64,000 nucleotides of DNA from Asaccharospora irregularis DSM 2635 (lineage in GTDB: Bacteria > Bacillota > Clostridia > Peptostreptococcales > Peptostreptococcaceae): NCBI RefSeq assembly GCF_900129815.1, contig NZ_FQWX01000009.1, positions 1 to 64,000 of the forward strand. Reading direction: 5' to 3'. Positions 18,741 to 28,014 of the stretch are shown one piece after another (position 1 is the first letter of the stretch; the number at the start of each line of letters is the position of its first letter). Under the pieces are notes generated by a model, which did no database searches, was not told the origin of the DNA, and worked only from the letters and a program-made list of their open reading frames with translations. The translations under genes were made by a program, and so were the position numbers.

Positions 18741-18751
18741 ATAAATTTTAA

Positions 18752-19882
18752 TTATTTATTGTAAATTATCTTTGTATTTAATTCTTCTAACCTCTTAGTA
18801 TTATCCTTTATAGACGCTCTACTATTTTCTTCTATTCTCATAGTCTCTTCTATTCCAGTTTTTATTATATTGTATGTCTTTTCCAGAGTTTCAATCTGAA
18901 TAGAACTAGAGTTTGCCATTTTTGCTATTCTAGCACCCTGTGTACTTACATTTTGTGCATTTCTGATTAAAAGTTCATTTGTCTTATCATCAAGTGCTTG
19001 TAAAGACTGTGCTTGTAACTCCTGTTTTTTGATCAATATGGCTTGTGATAGACATTGCTTGAACACAGGTAATGTTACAACAAATGCACTATTTATTTTT
19101 CTAACTAAACCATAGTTATTGTGCTGCATCCCACGAAGCATTGGTATAGTTTGAATTGCTATATTCTCTGCTATTTTTAAATCATAAACCCTTTGATTTA
19201 GCATATCATATACTTTTAAAAGTTCTTGATAGTTAACTATGTCAAGCTGATCCCCTGTAGTCTCAGATTTTTCCTTAAAGAATGGTAGTATTTCATTGTC
19301 CATTTCCTCTACAGCCATCTCTCCAGCTACAATGTATTTTTGAAGCTCATTATAAAAATTAAAGTTTTCATTTAACATCGCTGATATTTGTTTGTTAGAT
19401 GCTTGTATATCTCTTTCATATTTTTCAAGTTCTATTTGAATCTTCTCAACTTCGCCACCTAATGTTTCGTATTTTTTAAACATTAAATCAAGTGCATTAT
19501 TTGCTTTTTTGAATATTTTTTGCATTAATGTAGGCTCTTTAGCCTTTTGAAAATCATCTAAATCAAATTTGTCCATTATTTTAGTTAATTGAACTAGCAT
19601 CTTAGAATTTTCTTCATTTCTATTTAACTTTATCGTATTTAGTAAATTGTCTGAAATTTTTGCTACACCCTCTGATGCACTACGACCAAATTGAAGTATA
19701 GTATTTGGATTTTCTACCTCTATAAGAGATGTTAATGCCTCTACTTCCTTTGACTGTCTAAGCTCATTTTTTTTATTATTGGTATATTCTACAATATCAA
19801 AATTTTCTTCTTTAATCGAAGGTATATCATCTACAACTTCTACATTATTATTTTTAGATAATCCATTAACGTTTATCCCCAT
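18752..19882 (-). CDS. Toxic anion resistance protein, TelA family
   Basis: A 376-residue, almost all-helical protein of the TelA family (B. subtilis YceH type). Signs are SLIEVENPNTILQFG, the repeated heptads of residues 130-200 (long coiled coil), GEMAVEEMDNEILPFF, and QTIPMLRGMQHNN near residue 250. TelA proteins are cytoplasmic, linked to tellurite and cell-envelope stress tolerance, and their biochemical role is unknown. The start overlaps the stop of the YceG-like gene by ten bases, with GGAG nine bases before the ATG, so the two are translationally coupled. It belongs to the terD-terD-ATPase-yceG-telA unit. Confidence 0.88.
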   Translation of the reverse strand: MGINVNGLSKNNNVEVVDDIPSIKEENFDIVEYTNNKKNELRQSKEVEALTSLIEVENPNTILQFGRSASEGVAKISDNLLNTIKLNRNEENSKMLVQLTKIMDKFDLDDFQKAKEPTLMQKIFKKANNALDLMFKKYETLGGEVEKIQIELEKYERDIQASNKQISAMLNENFNFYNELQKYIVAGEMAVEEMDNEILPFFKEKSETTGDQLDIVNYQELLKVYDMLNQRVYDLKIAENIAIQTIPMLRGMQHNNYGLVRKINSAFVVTLPVFKQCLSQAILIKKQELQAQSLQALDDKTNELLIRNAQNVSTQGARIAKMANSSSIQIETLEKTYNIIKTGIEETMRIEENSRASIKDNTKRLEELNTKIIYNK

Positions 19883-21444
19883 TTAAATCCGCTCCTTTTG
19901 CCAAAAATCTTCTTAAATATTGAAGTATCTTCCTCTATAGGTAATAACTTAAAATCATAAACCATTTTATCTAGTCTATGTACATCAAGCAATTGGGTAT
20001 TTATTACATTTTCTATGCAATTAGCCCCTGCTGGAGATAGTATAACTATATCAAATCCAACCTTACTTAACAATAATATCAAAAAACTTAGTTCTTTCTC
20101 TATAACTAAACTCTCATTCATATAGATTATAAGTTTAGGATTTATAAGAGAATAGTCAAAACTATTTATTAGATGTACTAATCTTTTATCCATATTGAGT
20201 ACGGTATATAGCCCTCTTATAACATCTTCTCTGTTTAGTCCTCCTACAAACATGTCTCCAGCTATAACTTCTTCTATTTTTTCCAAAATCATAGTCTGCT
20301 GACTTTCACTTAAGGTAGATATAGGATAAATCTTTTCATCTAAAATTAGTTTTTTGTCTATTATTCCATTGGAATTTATTGCAAAAGACAAGCTAAATGC
20401 ATCCTTTGTAAACTCCTTTGAAATCTTTCTAAAGTCTCCATCGTATTCTATAAAAAATGCGTTTTCTACATCTCTAAGTAAACGAATAAAATCAAAATAT
20501 TCTCTACTATCGGAATATACCCCATTTATCTTTGATAAAAATACAGGTGTTTCAACAATATTATTGTCAAATTTAAATCCCGGTCTTAATTTAAGGGGTT
20601 GTTTCCAATATATAGATATTTCATCTATTGTTGAACTTAAAAGTACGCTTTTCAATTTTCTATCTTGTAATTGCCAAGGCTTTATAAATCCAGCATCATT
20701 TAATAGTTCCTCGCTTATTCTCTTTGATGCCTCTGCACCTACTGTAAAAGCTTTTTTTACAGAAGCTTTATCTATCTTTTCTCCAAGTACTACTCTTTCC
20801 TCAAATGTTATTATATCTTCTGCTGTATCATTTTCTATTAACTCTATTTTGTATTTTTCTATATCTATTTTTTCTATTATACTCTTAGAATTAGGGTTAA
20901 GATACAAAATATCAAATCCAGCTAGGTAAAGAGATAGTAATAGGTATATCTCATGCTTTTTTATATCTCCATAAAATATTACCTTTGGTGTGTCATTTTT
21001 ATCTATCTTTAAAGGATCTATATACGTACTTATCCATGACATAATTTTGATTATAAAGTTAAGCTTAACCCTTTCATTGGAAAATTCTTTTCCCTCTTGT
21101 TTCAAAACTATATCTAATCCTTCTTTTATTTTATCATTTAAGCTGTGATTTTTCACTATAGATATGTCCAAGTCTTTAATCCCTTTTTCACAAGAACCTA
21201 ACTTACTCTTAAAATAATTTATAGTATCAAAATCACTAGGATTTGGTATATTCTCAGTAAATAAAGCCGTGTCTTCTCTATTTTCAAAATTGCATTTTAA
21301 TTTAAATATTTCAAGGTTGTAAAGACCTTCCTCTTCTACTCCTATATAGGAACAAAAATAATTTAAACATTCATTATATAAAGTTGTATTTCCTCTATCA
21401 TATTGACTGGAGAATATTTTTTCAAATACATATGAGTCTTTCAT
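19873..21444 (-). CDS. YceG-like protein of the Ter cluster
   Basis: A 523-residue cytoplasmic protein matching the YceG family, found in bacilli and clostridia next to telA and terD genes and described only as a putative component of the Ter biosynthetic module. Stretches such as VIFYGDIKKHEIYLLLSLYLAGFDILYLNPN and AGFIKPWQLQDRKLKSV are typical. The motif LSFLILLLSKVGFDIVILSPAG near the end looks like a second copy of the first Rossmann-like unit. That suggests a duplicated alpha/beta fold, as in glycosyltransferase-like proteins (an inference). A perfect AGGAGGATAAGT precedes the ATG. Tightly coupled to telA. Function unknown. Confidence 0.72.
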   Translation of the reverse strand: MKDSYVFEKIFSSQYDRGNTTLYNECLNYFCSYIGVEEEGLYNLEIFKLKCNFENREDTALFTENIPNPSDFDTINYFKSKLGSCEKGIKDLDISIVKNHSLNDKIKEGLDIVLKQEGKEFSNERVKLNFIIKIMSWISTYIDPLKIDKNDTPKVIFYGDIKKHEIYLLLSLYLAGFDILYLNPNSKSIIEKIDIEKYKIELIENDTAEDIITFEERVVLGEKIDKASVKKAFTVGAEASKRISEELLNDAGFIKPWQLQDRKLKSVLLSSTIDEISIYWKQPLKLRPGFKFDNNIVETPVFLSKINGVYSDSREYFDFIRLLRDVENAFFIEYDGDFRKISKEFTKDAFSLSFAINSNGIIDKKLILDEKIYPISTLSESQQTMILEKIEEVIAGDMFVGGLNREDVIRGLYTVLNMDKRLVHLINSFDYSLINPKLIIYMNESLVIEKELSFLILLLSKVGFDIVILSPAGANCIENVINTQLLDVHRLDKMVYDFKLLPIEEDTSIFKKIFGKRSGFKWG

Positions 21445-21550
21445 ACTTATCCTCCTTTTAAAACTATATCCCTGTATAGTTTATATTTTTATTATATATA
21501 TTTTTAGGGCTGTCTAGATTAAAATAAATTTAGACAGCCTCATAAAAAAA

Positions 21551-24310
21551 TTATGCCTCTTGTTTAGATTTTTTATTAGGTTTAAACATTCTTAATATCA
21601 GTTTCACAATCTCATTTACTAAAATTACTGAAGCTGAAACTGCCAGTATCTTTAACCACATTCCTACACCTAAAGCTACTGAATTAAAGAAAGTCTGAAA
21701 TACTTGCGTAAATATTATTTGAGCTACACCTGTTACCCCAATAATTTTTAATGCTAGATCATTCTTAAAGAAGTTTGGAATTATACTATCAGAGTTAAAT
21801 TCTCTACAGTTAAATGCATTAAACAAAGCACTAAACGCAAATAGTGAGAACATAACAGTTTCATTTTGTTCTGGTGTTGCATTTAATATATTAAATGTCG
21901 ATTGTATCATCAGTATAGCTGTTATAAATAGCGCATTTCCTATTATCGTTATTACCATCGATTTAGATATAATATTCGCATTTCTATTTACAGGTTTTCT
22001 ACTAAGAACATGGTCTCTAACAGGCTCTAAGCCCAATGCCAATGCTGGAGGCCCATCCATTATTATATTTACCCATAGCAACTGAATTGTTGTAAATGGC
22101 ATTTCTTGTCCTACTAATTGAGAGATTATAGCAACTAAAAAGGCTATTACGTTTACCGTTAATTGGAACTGAACAAATCTCTGGAAGTTGTCATAAATTC
22201 CCCTTCCCCATTTAATTCCTTTAACTATTGTAGAGAAACTATCGTCAGTTAATATAATATCAGCTGCATTTTTAGAAACTTCTGTACCAGATATTCCCAT
22301 AGCTACACCAACGTCAGCTTTGCTAAGGGCAGGAGCATCGTTTATTCCGTCCCCCGTAACAGCTACAACCTCTCCATCTGCTTGAAGAGCTTGAACTATT
22401 CTCATTTTACTATCTGGCTTACTTCTTGCAACTATTCCTATAGTTTTAATTTCTTCTTTTAACTCTTCATCTGTTAAAGTATCTATAAATGATGCTTCAA
22501 CTGCTCTCTTATTATCTTTTAATAATCCTAATTCTGCCCCTATAGCCCTTGCCGTATTTATATTATCTCCTGTAAGCATTTTTACAGAAACCCCAGCTTT
22601 ACTAGCTATAGCAACAGACTCTATTACATCTGGTCTTAATGGATCTCTAATTCCAACAAATCCACTAAATACTAGGTTATTTTCTTCTTTATTTATATCT
22701 ATCGCTTCATTTTCCAAAGTAACAGCGGCCTCTGACTCTTCACCGCTTAGAATAATTTCCTTATATGCAAATCCCAATGCTCTCATGGATTTAACTTGTA
22801 ATTTTTCTATTTCGGATAAGATTTCAGTTTTTATTTCTTCAGTTATTGGAACTATTCCTTCTGGTCTTTGTACATGTGAACATAGTTCAAGTATAACTTC
22901 AGGTGCACCTTTTGATAAAAGTACATAACCATTGTTATTTTCTATAACTGAAGTCATTCTCTTTGTATTAGATGTAAACTGGTTTTGTGCAACTACACTT
23001 GATGATTTTCTTATATTTCTATAATCTTCATTTTTGTTATAAAGTAGTAATGCACATTCTGTAGCACTTCCTAAATAGTTGACTCCACATTCGTTGACTT
23101 CTATATCTGCAGTGGAGTTTATCAAACAGTTTTCTTTAAAATAACTACTTGTTTTTTCGCTACTATCTTCAATATATCTTCCATCTATATAAGCAACTTC
23201 TACTGTCATTCTATTTTGTGTTAATGTACCAGTTTTATCTGAACAGATTACAGAAACAGATCCTATTGTCTCACAAGCTTCCTTTTTAGTTACTAATGCA
23301 TTTATTTTTGCCATCTTTTGCATCGTTATTGCAAGTGTCATATTTATCATAGTAGGAAGTCCCTCTGGAACTGCTGCAACTATTAATGCAACACATACAG
23401 TAAATGCTGTTTTAACAGGTCCTATCGAGTTTAAAAATGGAATAATCCCAGATGTATCTAAATTTAATACACCTGTAGTTACCATTTTAAATATCATAAA
23501 TATAAATAGTAAGCCTGCAACTGCTGAAGATACCCTAGCTATTGTAGCTCCAAGGTTTCCAAGTTTTACCTGTAGAGGGGTTTGTTCATCTGCATCAGTT
23601 AGATTCTTAGCTATTTCACCCATCTCTGTATTATCTCCTATTGAGGTAACTACCATAGTACCTCTTCCATAGGCTACTAAAGTTCCACCAAATACCATGT
23701 TTATCTGTTTTGCAGGTATTGGCTCTTGCTCTAGAACTTGTCCTTTTGACTCTATTTTTTCCATAGAGATTATTACATCAGCCTTTTTAGATACATCATC
23801 AGATTCACCTGTTAACATATCTTCTCTTACCTTTAGGTTTACACTATCTATAAGTCTACCATCTGCAGGGATCATATCTCCTGTCTCAATATATACTATA
23901 TCCCCAGGAAGCAATTCATTTTTTGATACTTGATGAACCTCTCCATTTCTAAGAACCTTGACTTCTATATTCTCTGTAAGTTTAGATAGAGCATCTGCTG
24001 CTTTTTTGGATTTCCCCTCTGTTATCATACCTATTGCTATTCCTATTGCTATAGCACATACTATACCTATAGCATCATGTAACTCACCTACAACAGCACT
24101 TATTACAGCCGCTGCTATTAGTATAAGAATCATCGGCTCACTTAAACTATCTTTTAATTCATCCCAAAAGCTTCCTTCTTCTTGGGGAGTAAATTCATTT
24201 AATCCATATTTTTCTCGTCTAACACTTACTTCATCACATGAAAGACCTTTGTCTATTTCCACGGATAATTCTTTTAGCACTTCTTCTTTTTCTACATTAT
24301 AATATCTCAT
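21551..24310 (-). CDS. Calcium-type (P2) P-type ATPase
   Basis: A full-length cation pump of about 919 residues. The phosphorylation motif ICSDKTGTLTQNRMT, the hinge VTGDGINDAPALSKADVGVAMG, the N-terminal cation_ATPase_N domain and the PEGLP ion-site motif in segment 4 (AVPEGLPTMI) place it with SERCA/PMCA-like calcium exporters. About ten membrane segments are visible. I chose the ATG at 24310, nine residues into the open frame: it lies just past the terD stop with GGAG ten bases upstream. In Ter clusters a TerC-like or P-type metal pump is commonly linked to TerD, whose domains bind calcium. This suggests calcium or manganese handling; specificity is inferred. Confidence 0.88.
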   Translation of the reverse strand: MRYYNVEKEEVLKELSVEIDKGLSCDEVSVRREKYGLNEFTPQEEGSFWDELKDSLSEPMILILIAAAVISAVVGELHDAIGIVCAIAIGIAIGMITEGKSKKAADALSKLTENIEVKVLRNGEVHQVSKNELLPGDIVYIETGDMIPADGRLIDSVNLKVREDMLTGESDDVSKKADVIISMEKIESKGQVLEQEPIPAKQINMVFGGTLVAYGRGTMVVTSIGDNTEMGEIAKNLTDADEQTPLQVKLGNLGATIARVSSAVAGLLFIFMIFKMVTTGVLNLDTSGIIPFLNSIGPVKTAFTVCVALIVAAVPEGLPTMINMTLAITMQKMAKINALVTKKEACETIGSVSVICSDKTGTLTQNRMTVEVAYIDGRYIEDSSEKTSSYFKENCLINSTADIEVNECGVNYLGSATECALLLYNKNEDYRNIRKSSSVVAQNQFTSNTKRMTSVIENNNGYVLLSKGAPEVILELCSHVQRPEGIVPITEEIKTEILSEIEKLQVKSMRALGFAYKEIILSGEESEAAVTLENEAIDINKEENNLVFSGFVGIRDPLRPDVIESVAIASKAGVSVKMLTGDNINTARAIGAELGLLKDNKRAVEASFIDTLTDEELKEEIKTIGIVARSKPDSKMRIVQALQADGEVVAVTGDGINDAPALSKADVGVAMGISGTEVSKNAADIILTDDSFSTIVKGIKWGRGIYDNFQRFVQFQLTVNVIAFLVAIISQLVGQEMPFTTIQLLWVNIIMDGPPALALGLEPVRDHVLSRKPVNRNANIISKSMVITIIGNALFITAILMIQSTFNILNATPEQNETVMFSLFAFSALFNAFNCREFNSDSIIPNFFKNDLALKIIGVTGVAQIIFTQVFQTFFNSVALGVGMWLKILAVSASVILVNEIVKLILRMFKPNKKSKQEA

Positions 24311-24315
24311 TTTCA

Positions 24316-24945
24316 CTATACTCCATATGCACATTCTATTTGAGCCAAGTTTGTCATTATATCTTTAAGCCCAGTATCTCTTGTTCCTTCTCCTATAGCA
24401 CTAAACTTCCACGTATCATTGTATCTATATATAGTTCCTACTATAAGAGCTGTCTTTTCTGAATAGTCATCAGTTAAATTATACTTAGCTATTTCTTTTC
24501 CATTGTTATTATCCACAACCCTTATAAAAGCATTTTTTATCATTCCAAAATGCTGTTTTCTTTGTACACAATTGTATATGTTCACAACAAATAATAATTT
24601 ACTTATATTGCTTGGTACCTTATCTAAATTAACTAAAATTTGTTCGTCATCTCCATCTCCATCACCAGTCAAATTATCACCTGTGTGTATAACTGAATTG
24701 CAACGATCTCTTAAGTTTCCAAAGTAAATTAAATTATTTACTCCATCTAGTTTTCCTTGTTCATTTAACATGAAAACTGATGCATCACAATCTATATTTG
24801 AATTTCCGCCCCCAAGTAGTGATTTGAGAAAACCACCTCCTGAAGTCGGTGCAGCATCCCATCCTAATCCTACCATTATATTATTTAATCCTGGGTTAGA
24901 CTTTTTTAGGTCTATCTTTTGACCTTTTTGTAAGTTAATTGACAT
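24316..24945 (-). CDS. TerD-family stress protein (second copy)
   Basis: TerD domain protein of 209 residues from the ATG at 24945, preceded by GGGAGG. Hallmarks are INLQKGQKIDLKK at the start, VGLGWDAA, the calcium-binding acidic turn [18 protein letters not shown] and VRVVDNNNGKEI-type strands near the end. Compared with the neighbouring copy it has a Gly/Ser-rich insert (TSGGGFLKSLLGGGNSN) in place of the short loop after the WD motif, and SVFML instead of AAFLT. TerD proteins are cytoplasmic calcium-binding proteins tied to tellurite, oxidative and phage-related stress. Located between the first terD and the ATPase in one unit. Confidence 0.9.
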   Translation of the reverse strand: MSINLQKGQKIDLKKSNPGLNNIMVGLGWDAAPTSGGGFLKSLLGGGNSNIDCDASVFMLNEQGKLDGVNNLIYFGNLRDRCNSVIHTGDNLTGDGDGDDEQILVNLDKVPSNISKLLFVVNIYNCVQRKQHFGMIKNAFIRVVDNNNGKEIAKYNLTDDYSEKTALIVGTIYRYNDTWKFSAIGEGTRDTGLKDIMTNLAQIECAYGV

Positions 24946-24969
24946 TGCTTTCCCTCCCATATTTTTATA

Positions 24970-25548
24970 TTAAACACTTAATCCATAATTTCTACAAAGA
25001 GCTTCTAATCCACCTTCAAACCCTGAACCTAGCGCATTAAATTTCCATTCTCCATTGTGTCTATATATTTCAGCTACCACTACTGCTGTTTCTATACTAA
25101 AATCTTCACCTAATTCATACTTTATTAACTCTTCATTAGTATCCTTATTTAATACTCTTATATATGAGTTACTAACTTGTCCAAAATTTTGTCTTCTTTC
25201 TAAAGCCTCGTGAATAGTAACAGTGAACGCAACTTTATTTATATTTGATGGTATTTTTGATAAATCCACTAATATCTGTTCATCATCTCCATCGCCTTCT
25301 CCAGTTCTATTATCACCCAAATGTTCAACCGATCCTGATGAGTGTTTTAAGTTATTATAAAATACAAAGTCTAAATCATTAGTAACTTTCCCATTTTCAT
25401 CAGTTAAGAATGCTGCTGTATCTAAGTCAAAATCAAATCCTCCGTCATACTTGTTAGTATCCCACCCTAAACCTATCAATATATTTTTAAGTCCTGGATT
25501 TCCTTTTGTTAAGCTAACTTTTTGTCCTTTAGCTAATGTTATCCCCAT
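24970..25548 (-). CDS. TerD-family stress protein (first copy)
   Basis: A compact 192-residue TerD protein: [65 protein letters not shown] and [15 protein letters not shown]. The paired acidic loops (DFDLD and GDGDDEQ) are the known Ca2+ sites. I chose the ATG at 25548, nine bases after GGAG, instead of the upstream TTG. It is the first gene of the Ter unit and faces sodA across a 240-base spacer. B. subtilis yceC-E relatives are general-stress genes; no sigma-B-type promoter could be picked out here. Confidence 0.92.
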   Translation of the reverse strand: MGITLAKGQKVSLTKGNPGLKNILIGLGWDTNKYDGGFDFDLDTAAFLTDENGKVTNDLDFVFYNNLKHSSGSVEHLGDNRTGEGDGDDEQILVDLSKIPSNINKVAFTVTIHEALERRQNFGQVSNSYIRVLNKDTNEELIKYELGEDFSIETAVVVAEIYRHNGEWKFNALGSGFEGGLEALCRNYGLSV

Positions 25549-25644
25549 ATACAATCACTCCTTATATATATTTTTTTTACACTTTTTATTCTTAATTTTG
25601 TGTAAGTTTATTATAACACTTTTTTATTGTATTAACTTGAATTT

Positions 25645-25665
25645 TGTGTGTTTTTGATACACACA
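25645..25665. promoter_or_regulatory. Inverted repeat in the terD-sodA divergent spacer
   Basis: TGTGTGT (25645-25651) and ACACACA (25659-25665) form a 7-bp dyad about 100 bases upstream of terD and 125 upstream of sodA. It could be a binding site for a regulator shared by the two stress units; this is inference only. Confidence 0.3.
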
Positions 25666-25789
25666 TACTGTAAAGAGTATTATATCATAATTTTTTATAC
25701 TTCCCCACAACAAAATCTTTAACTTAAAGTTAAGTTTTCGCTTATATTTTCTAATTTTAAAAGCATACTAATTTTGAGGTGATTATTTT

Positions 25790-26488
25790 ATGAAAAAAAG
25801 AATAATAGCAATAATACTAACTGTTTTTTGCTTATTTTTTCAATCTTTAAGTTCTCATGGCTTTGCTTTTAGATATCAAAAATATCAAGTTAAAGAGCTC
25901 CCTTATCAATACGATTCATTAGAGCCATACATAGATGAAGAAACTATGATTCTTCATCACGATAAACACTATCAGACTTATGTAAACAATCTGAACACAG
26001 CTTTGGATAAACACCCAGAGTTATATGAATATAGCTTAGCAGATTTATTAAAAGATACGGATTCCTTGCCTAAAGATATATCTGATGCTGTTATAAACAA
26101 TGGTGGAGGCGTATATAATCATGAGTTTTTCTTTGACATAATGACACCTAAAAAAACCAATCTTTCTGGTAATTTAAAATCTGCAATTACCAGAGACTTT
26201 GGCTCGCTTGATAACTTCAAATCAGAATTTTCAAAGGCAGCCTTAAGTGTTTTTGGCTCAGGTTGGGCATGGCTTGTATCTGACTCAGATGGCAAATTAT
26301 CAATAATAACTACTAAAAATCAGGATAATCCCATTTCTTTAAACCTTAAGCCTATAATAGGTATTGATGTTTGGGAACATGCTTATTATTTAAAGTATAA
26401 AAACGAAAGAAGTAAATATATTGATAACTGGTTTAACTTGATAAACTGGGACAAAGCATTGACAAATTACAGTGAGAACCCAAAGTAA
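25790..26488 (+). CDS. sodA: Exported Fe/Mn superoxide dismutase
   Basis: Converts superoxide to oxygen and hydrogen peroxide. The four metal ligands are in place: His in LHHDKHYQTYV, His in YNHEFFFDIM, and Asp and His in GIDVWEHAYYLKY. The unusual part is the N terminus: MKKRIIAIILTVFCLFFQS is a signal peptide not found in cytoplasmic SodA, so the enzyme is probably exported. In Clostridioides difficile SodA is reported in the spore coat, so a spore or cell-surface place is possible. GAGGTG precedes the ATG. It is monocistronic with a strong terminator. Metal choice (Fe or Mn) cannot be settled by eye. Confidence 0.93.
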   Translation: MKKRIIAIILTVFCLFFQSLSSHGFAFRYQKYQVKELPYQYDSLEPYIDEETMILHHDKHYQTYVNNLNTALDKHPELYEYSLADLLKDTDSLPKDISDAVINNGGGVYNHEFFFDIMTPKKTNLSGNLKSAITRDFGSLDNFKSEFSKAALSVFGSGWAWLVSDSDGKLSIITTKNQDNPISLNLKPIIGIDVWEHAYYLKYKNERSKYIDNWFNLINWDKALTNYSENPK

Positions 26489-26540
26489 ACAGTAAAATCG
26501 CAATTTTTCTAATTCAAAATGCACCAATAATAAGTTATAT

Positions 26541-26590
26541 AAAAAGTCATGTGTTTATTTTACAGACCAACATAAACACATGACTTTTTT
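26541..26590 (+). terminator. Terminator of sodA
   Basis: A perfect 18-bp stem (26541-26558 with 26572-26589) ending in a run of T, 53 bases past the sodA stop. Confidence 0.92.
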
Positions 26591-26698
26591 AATCTTATAC
26601 TATCATACTATGATATAATTTATTAAAGAACATACTAAGAGGCAATCTTTGATTAATCTCTACCATTGACACTTAATACATACATCTTAGGAGGAAAC

Positions 26699-27238
26699 AT
26701 GACAAAAGAAACACATGCACGCGGAGGCACAATATTTTCCTTGATACTTCTTCCGTTTATTAGTAATCAAATTCTAACTAATTACAATATTATATATAAA
26801 TTAATCTTAATTATAATTTATATATACTTTTCATATTTAGGTTCTTTATTTCCAGATATAGATATGAAGGGGTCTTATATAAGTAAAAAGTTTGGATATT
26901 TACACAAATTATTTGGAAAGCACTTTAGGCATAGAGGATTTACACATAGCCTGCTTTTTTTAATATTACTAAATATCCTACAAAACTTTCTATTAAATTA
27001 CTCTGAAAATAATATAGTTTTTATACTTTTATCCAAAGGATTTATAATTGGGTATTCCTCACACATACTTTTAGATTTGATCACTAAAGAGGGAGTTGAG
27101 CTTATCTACCCAATTCAAATAAACTTTTCTCTTCTTCCAATAAAAACCAGTTCAAAAACCGAAAAATTGATTTACAAAACATTTAATTTTTTTATAGTAT
27201 TTCTACTGGGGTATAGGTTTTTCATACTCTTTCAATAA
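26699..27238 (+). CDS. YdjM-like membrane-bound metal-dependent hydrolase
   Basis: Four to five membrane segments and the conserved His/Asp residues THARGG near the start, GSLFPDIDMKGSYISKK near residue 60, HRGFTHSLLF near 90 and GYSSHILLDLITKEG near 135 identify the YdjM/LexA-regulated, putative inner-membrane hydrolase family (PF04307). The His and Asp are probable metal ligands. Bacillus YfhP and E. coli YdjM belong here; biochemical function is unknown. I chose the ATG at 26699, which has AGGAGG five bases upstream; the earlier in-frame start at 26666 has none. A bidirectional terminator follows. Confidence 0.85.
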   Translation: MTKETHARGGTIFSLILLPFISNQILTNYNIIYKLILIIIYIYFSYLGSLFPDIDMKGSYISKKFGYLHKLFGKHFRHRGFTHSLLFLILLNILQNFLLNYSENNIVFILLSKGFIIGYSSHILLDLITKEGVELIYPIQINFSLLPIKTSSKTEKLIYKTFNFFIVFLLGYRFFILFQ

Positions 27239-27246
27239 AATATACA

Positions 27247-27294
27247 AACAAATTAAAAGGTTGATATTTTATAATCTTAACCTTTTAATTTGTT
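27247..27294. terminator. Bidirectional terminator between the YdjM-like and VTT genes
   Basis: A perfect 16-bp stem (27247-27262 with 27279-27294), AT-rich, directly after the stop of the plus-strand gene and before the stop of the minus-strand gene. Confidence 0.75.
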
Positions 27295-27309
27295 ATAACT
27301 GTTTCTAAC

Positions 27310-27885
27310 CTAAATATCCTCATGTTCTTCTATATTTTTATTTATCTTACTTCCTATTTTCCACGATAATGCAACTAAAACAGAGAACACCAATATTTTA
27401 ACCGGATTTTTTATAAAACCTATTATATCGCTTCCAATATAGCTTACTACCAAAAACATTACAAATTTACCTGCCAACATAGCTGGTATAAAATGGTTTA
27501 ATTTTCTCTTACAAAACGCAGATGCTACCGTGACTAAGCAACCCGGCATGAATGGACATGCATATGCTATAAATAATAATTTAAAGCCTTTTTTCTCTGT
27601 CCAGCTTACAACTTTTTCAGTCTTTTCATTCCTTAACTTATCGAATAGTTTATTATCATTAAATTTGCTTATTATCAAGAATACAGATATAGTTCCAAGA
27701 CCTGATCCTATCCATGATAGTAAAAGTCCTCCAAACAATCCAAATATAGCTGCATTTGCTGTCACTATAGCCACAAGTGGCAATACAGGCAAAAAACTTT
27801 CAATAAAAGTACTAAATAATCCAACCAATAAAGTAAGGATCCAGTAATTCTGCGCTAATTTATATAACTCTTGAATATACTCCAC
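27310..27885 (-). CDS. VTT-domain membrane protein (TVP38/DedA superfamily)
   Basis: A 191-residue protein with four to five membrane segments and the VTT/SNARE-associated pattern: an acidic residue and Pro-rich turn in TFIESFLPVLPLVAIV, a long glycine-rich helix GLFGGLLLSWIGSGLG, and FIAYACPFMPGCLVTVASAF with the conserved Pro-x-x-Pro. The superfamily is linked to lipid scrambling and undecaprenyl-phosphate recycling in bacteria. Here it has no partner gene. Spacing from mscS (130 bases with a terminator) implies its own promoter. Exact substrate unknown. Confidence 0.75.
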   Translation of the reverse strand: MEYIQELYKLAQNYWILTLLVGLFSTFIESFLPVLPLVAIVTANAAIFGLFGGLLLSWIGSGLGTISVFLIISKFNDNKLFDKLRNEKTEKVVSWTEKKGFKLLFIAYACPFMPGCLVTVASAFCKRKLNHFIPAMLAGKFVMFLVVSYIGSDIIGFIKNPVKILVFSVLVALSWKIGSKINKNIEEHEDI

Positions 27886-27969
27886 TAATCTCGTCTCCTT
27901 TGGTCAATATAAATCCCTCATCTTGTATAAGTAATAATCTGACTCATTTACTTTATTATATACGAAAAT

Positions 27970-28005
27970 GCCCTATAAAATAATTTTTTTGTTCTTTTAT
28001 AGGGC
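27970..28005 (-). terminator. Terminator of mscS
   Basis: An 11-bp stem GCCCTATAAAA/TTTTATAGGGC with a 14-base loop, 10 bases past the mscS stop; the minus-strand tail is CATTTTCG. Confidence 0.7.
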
Positions 28006-28014
28006 AAATTTCTA

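Noticed and set aside
20354-20929. Plus-strand open frame of 191 codons inside the YceG-like gene
   Set aside because: Shadow frame without ribosome site; the opposite strand encodes a recognisable family member coupled to telA.
21508-21539. Hairpin between the YceG-like gene and the ATPase as a terminator
   Set aside because: The stem GGCTGTCTA/TAGACAGCC is good but there is no T run on the minus strand; it may be an mRNA processing or stability structure instead.
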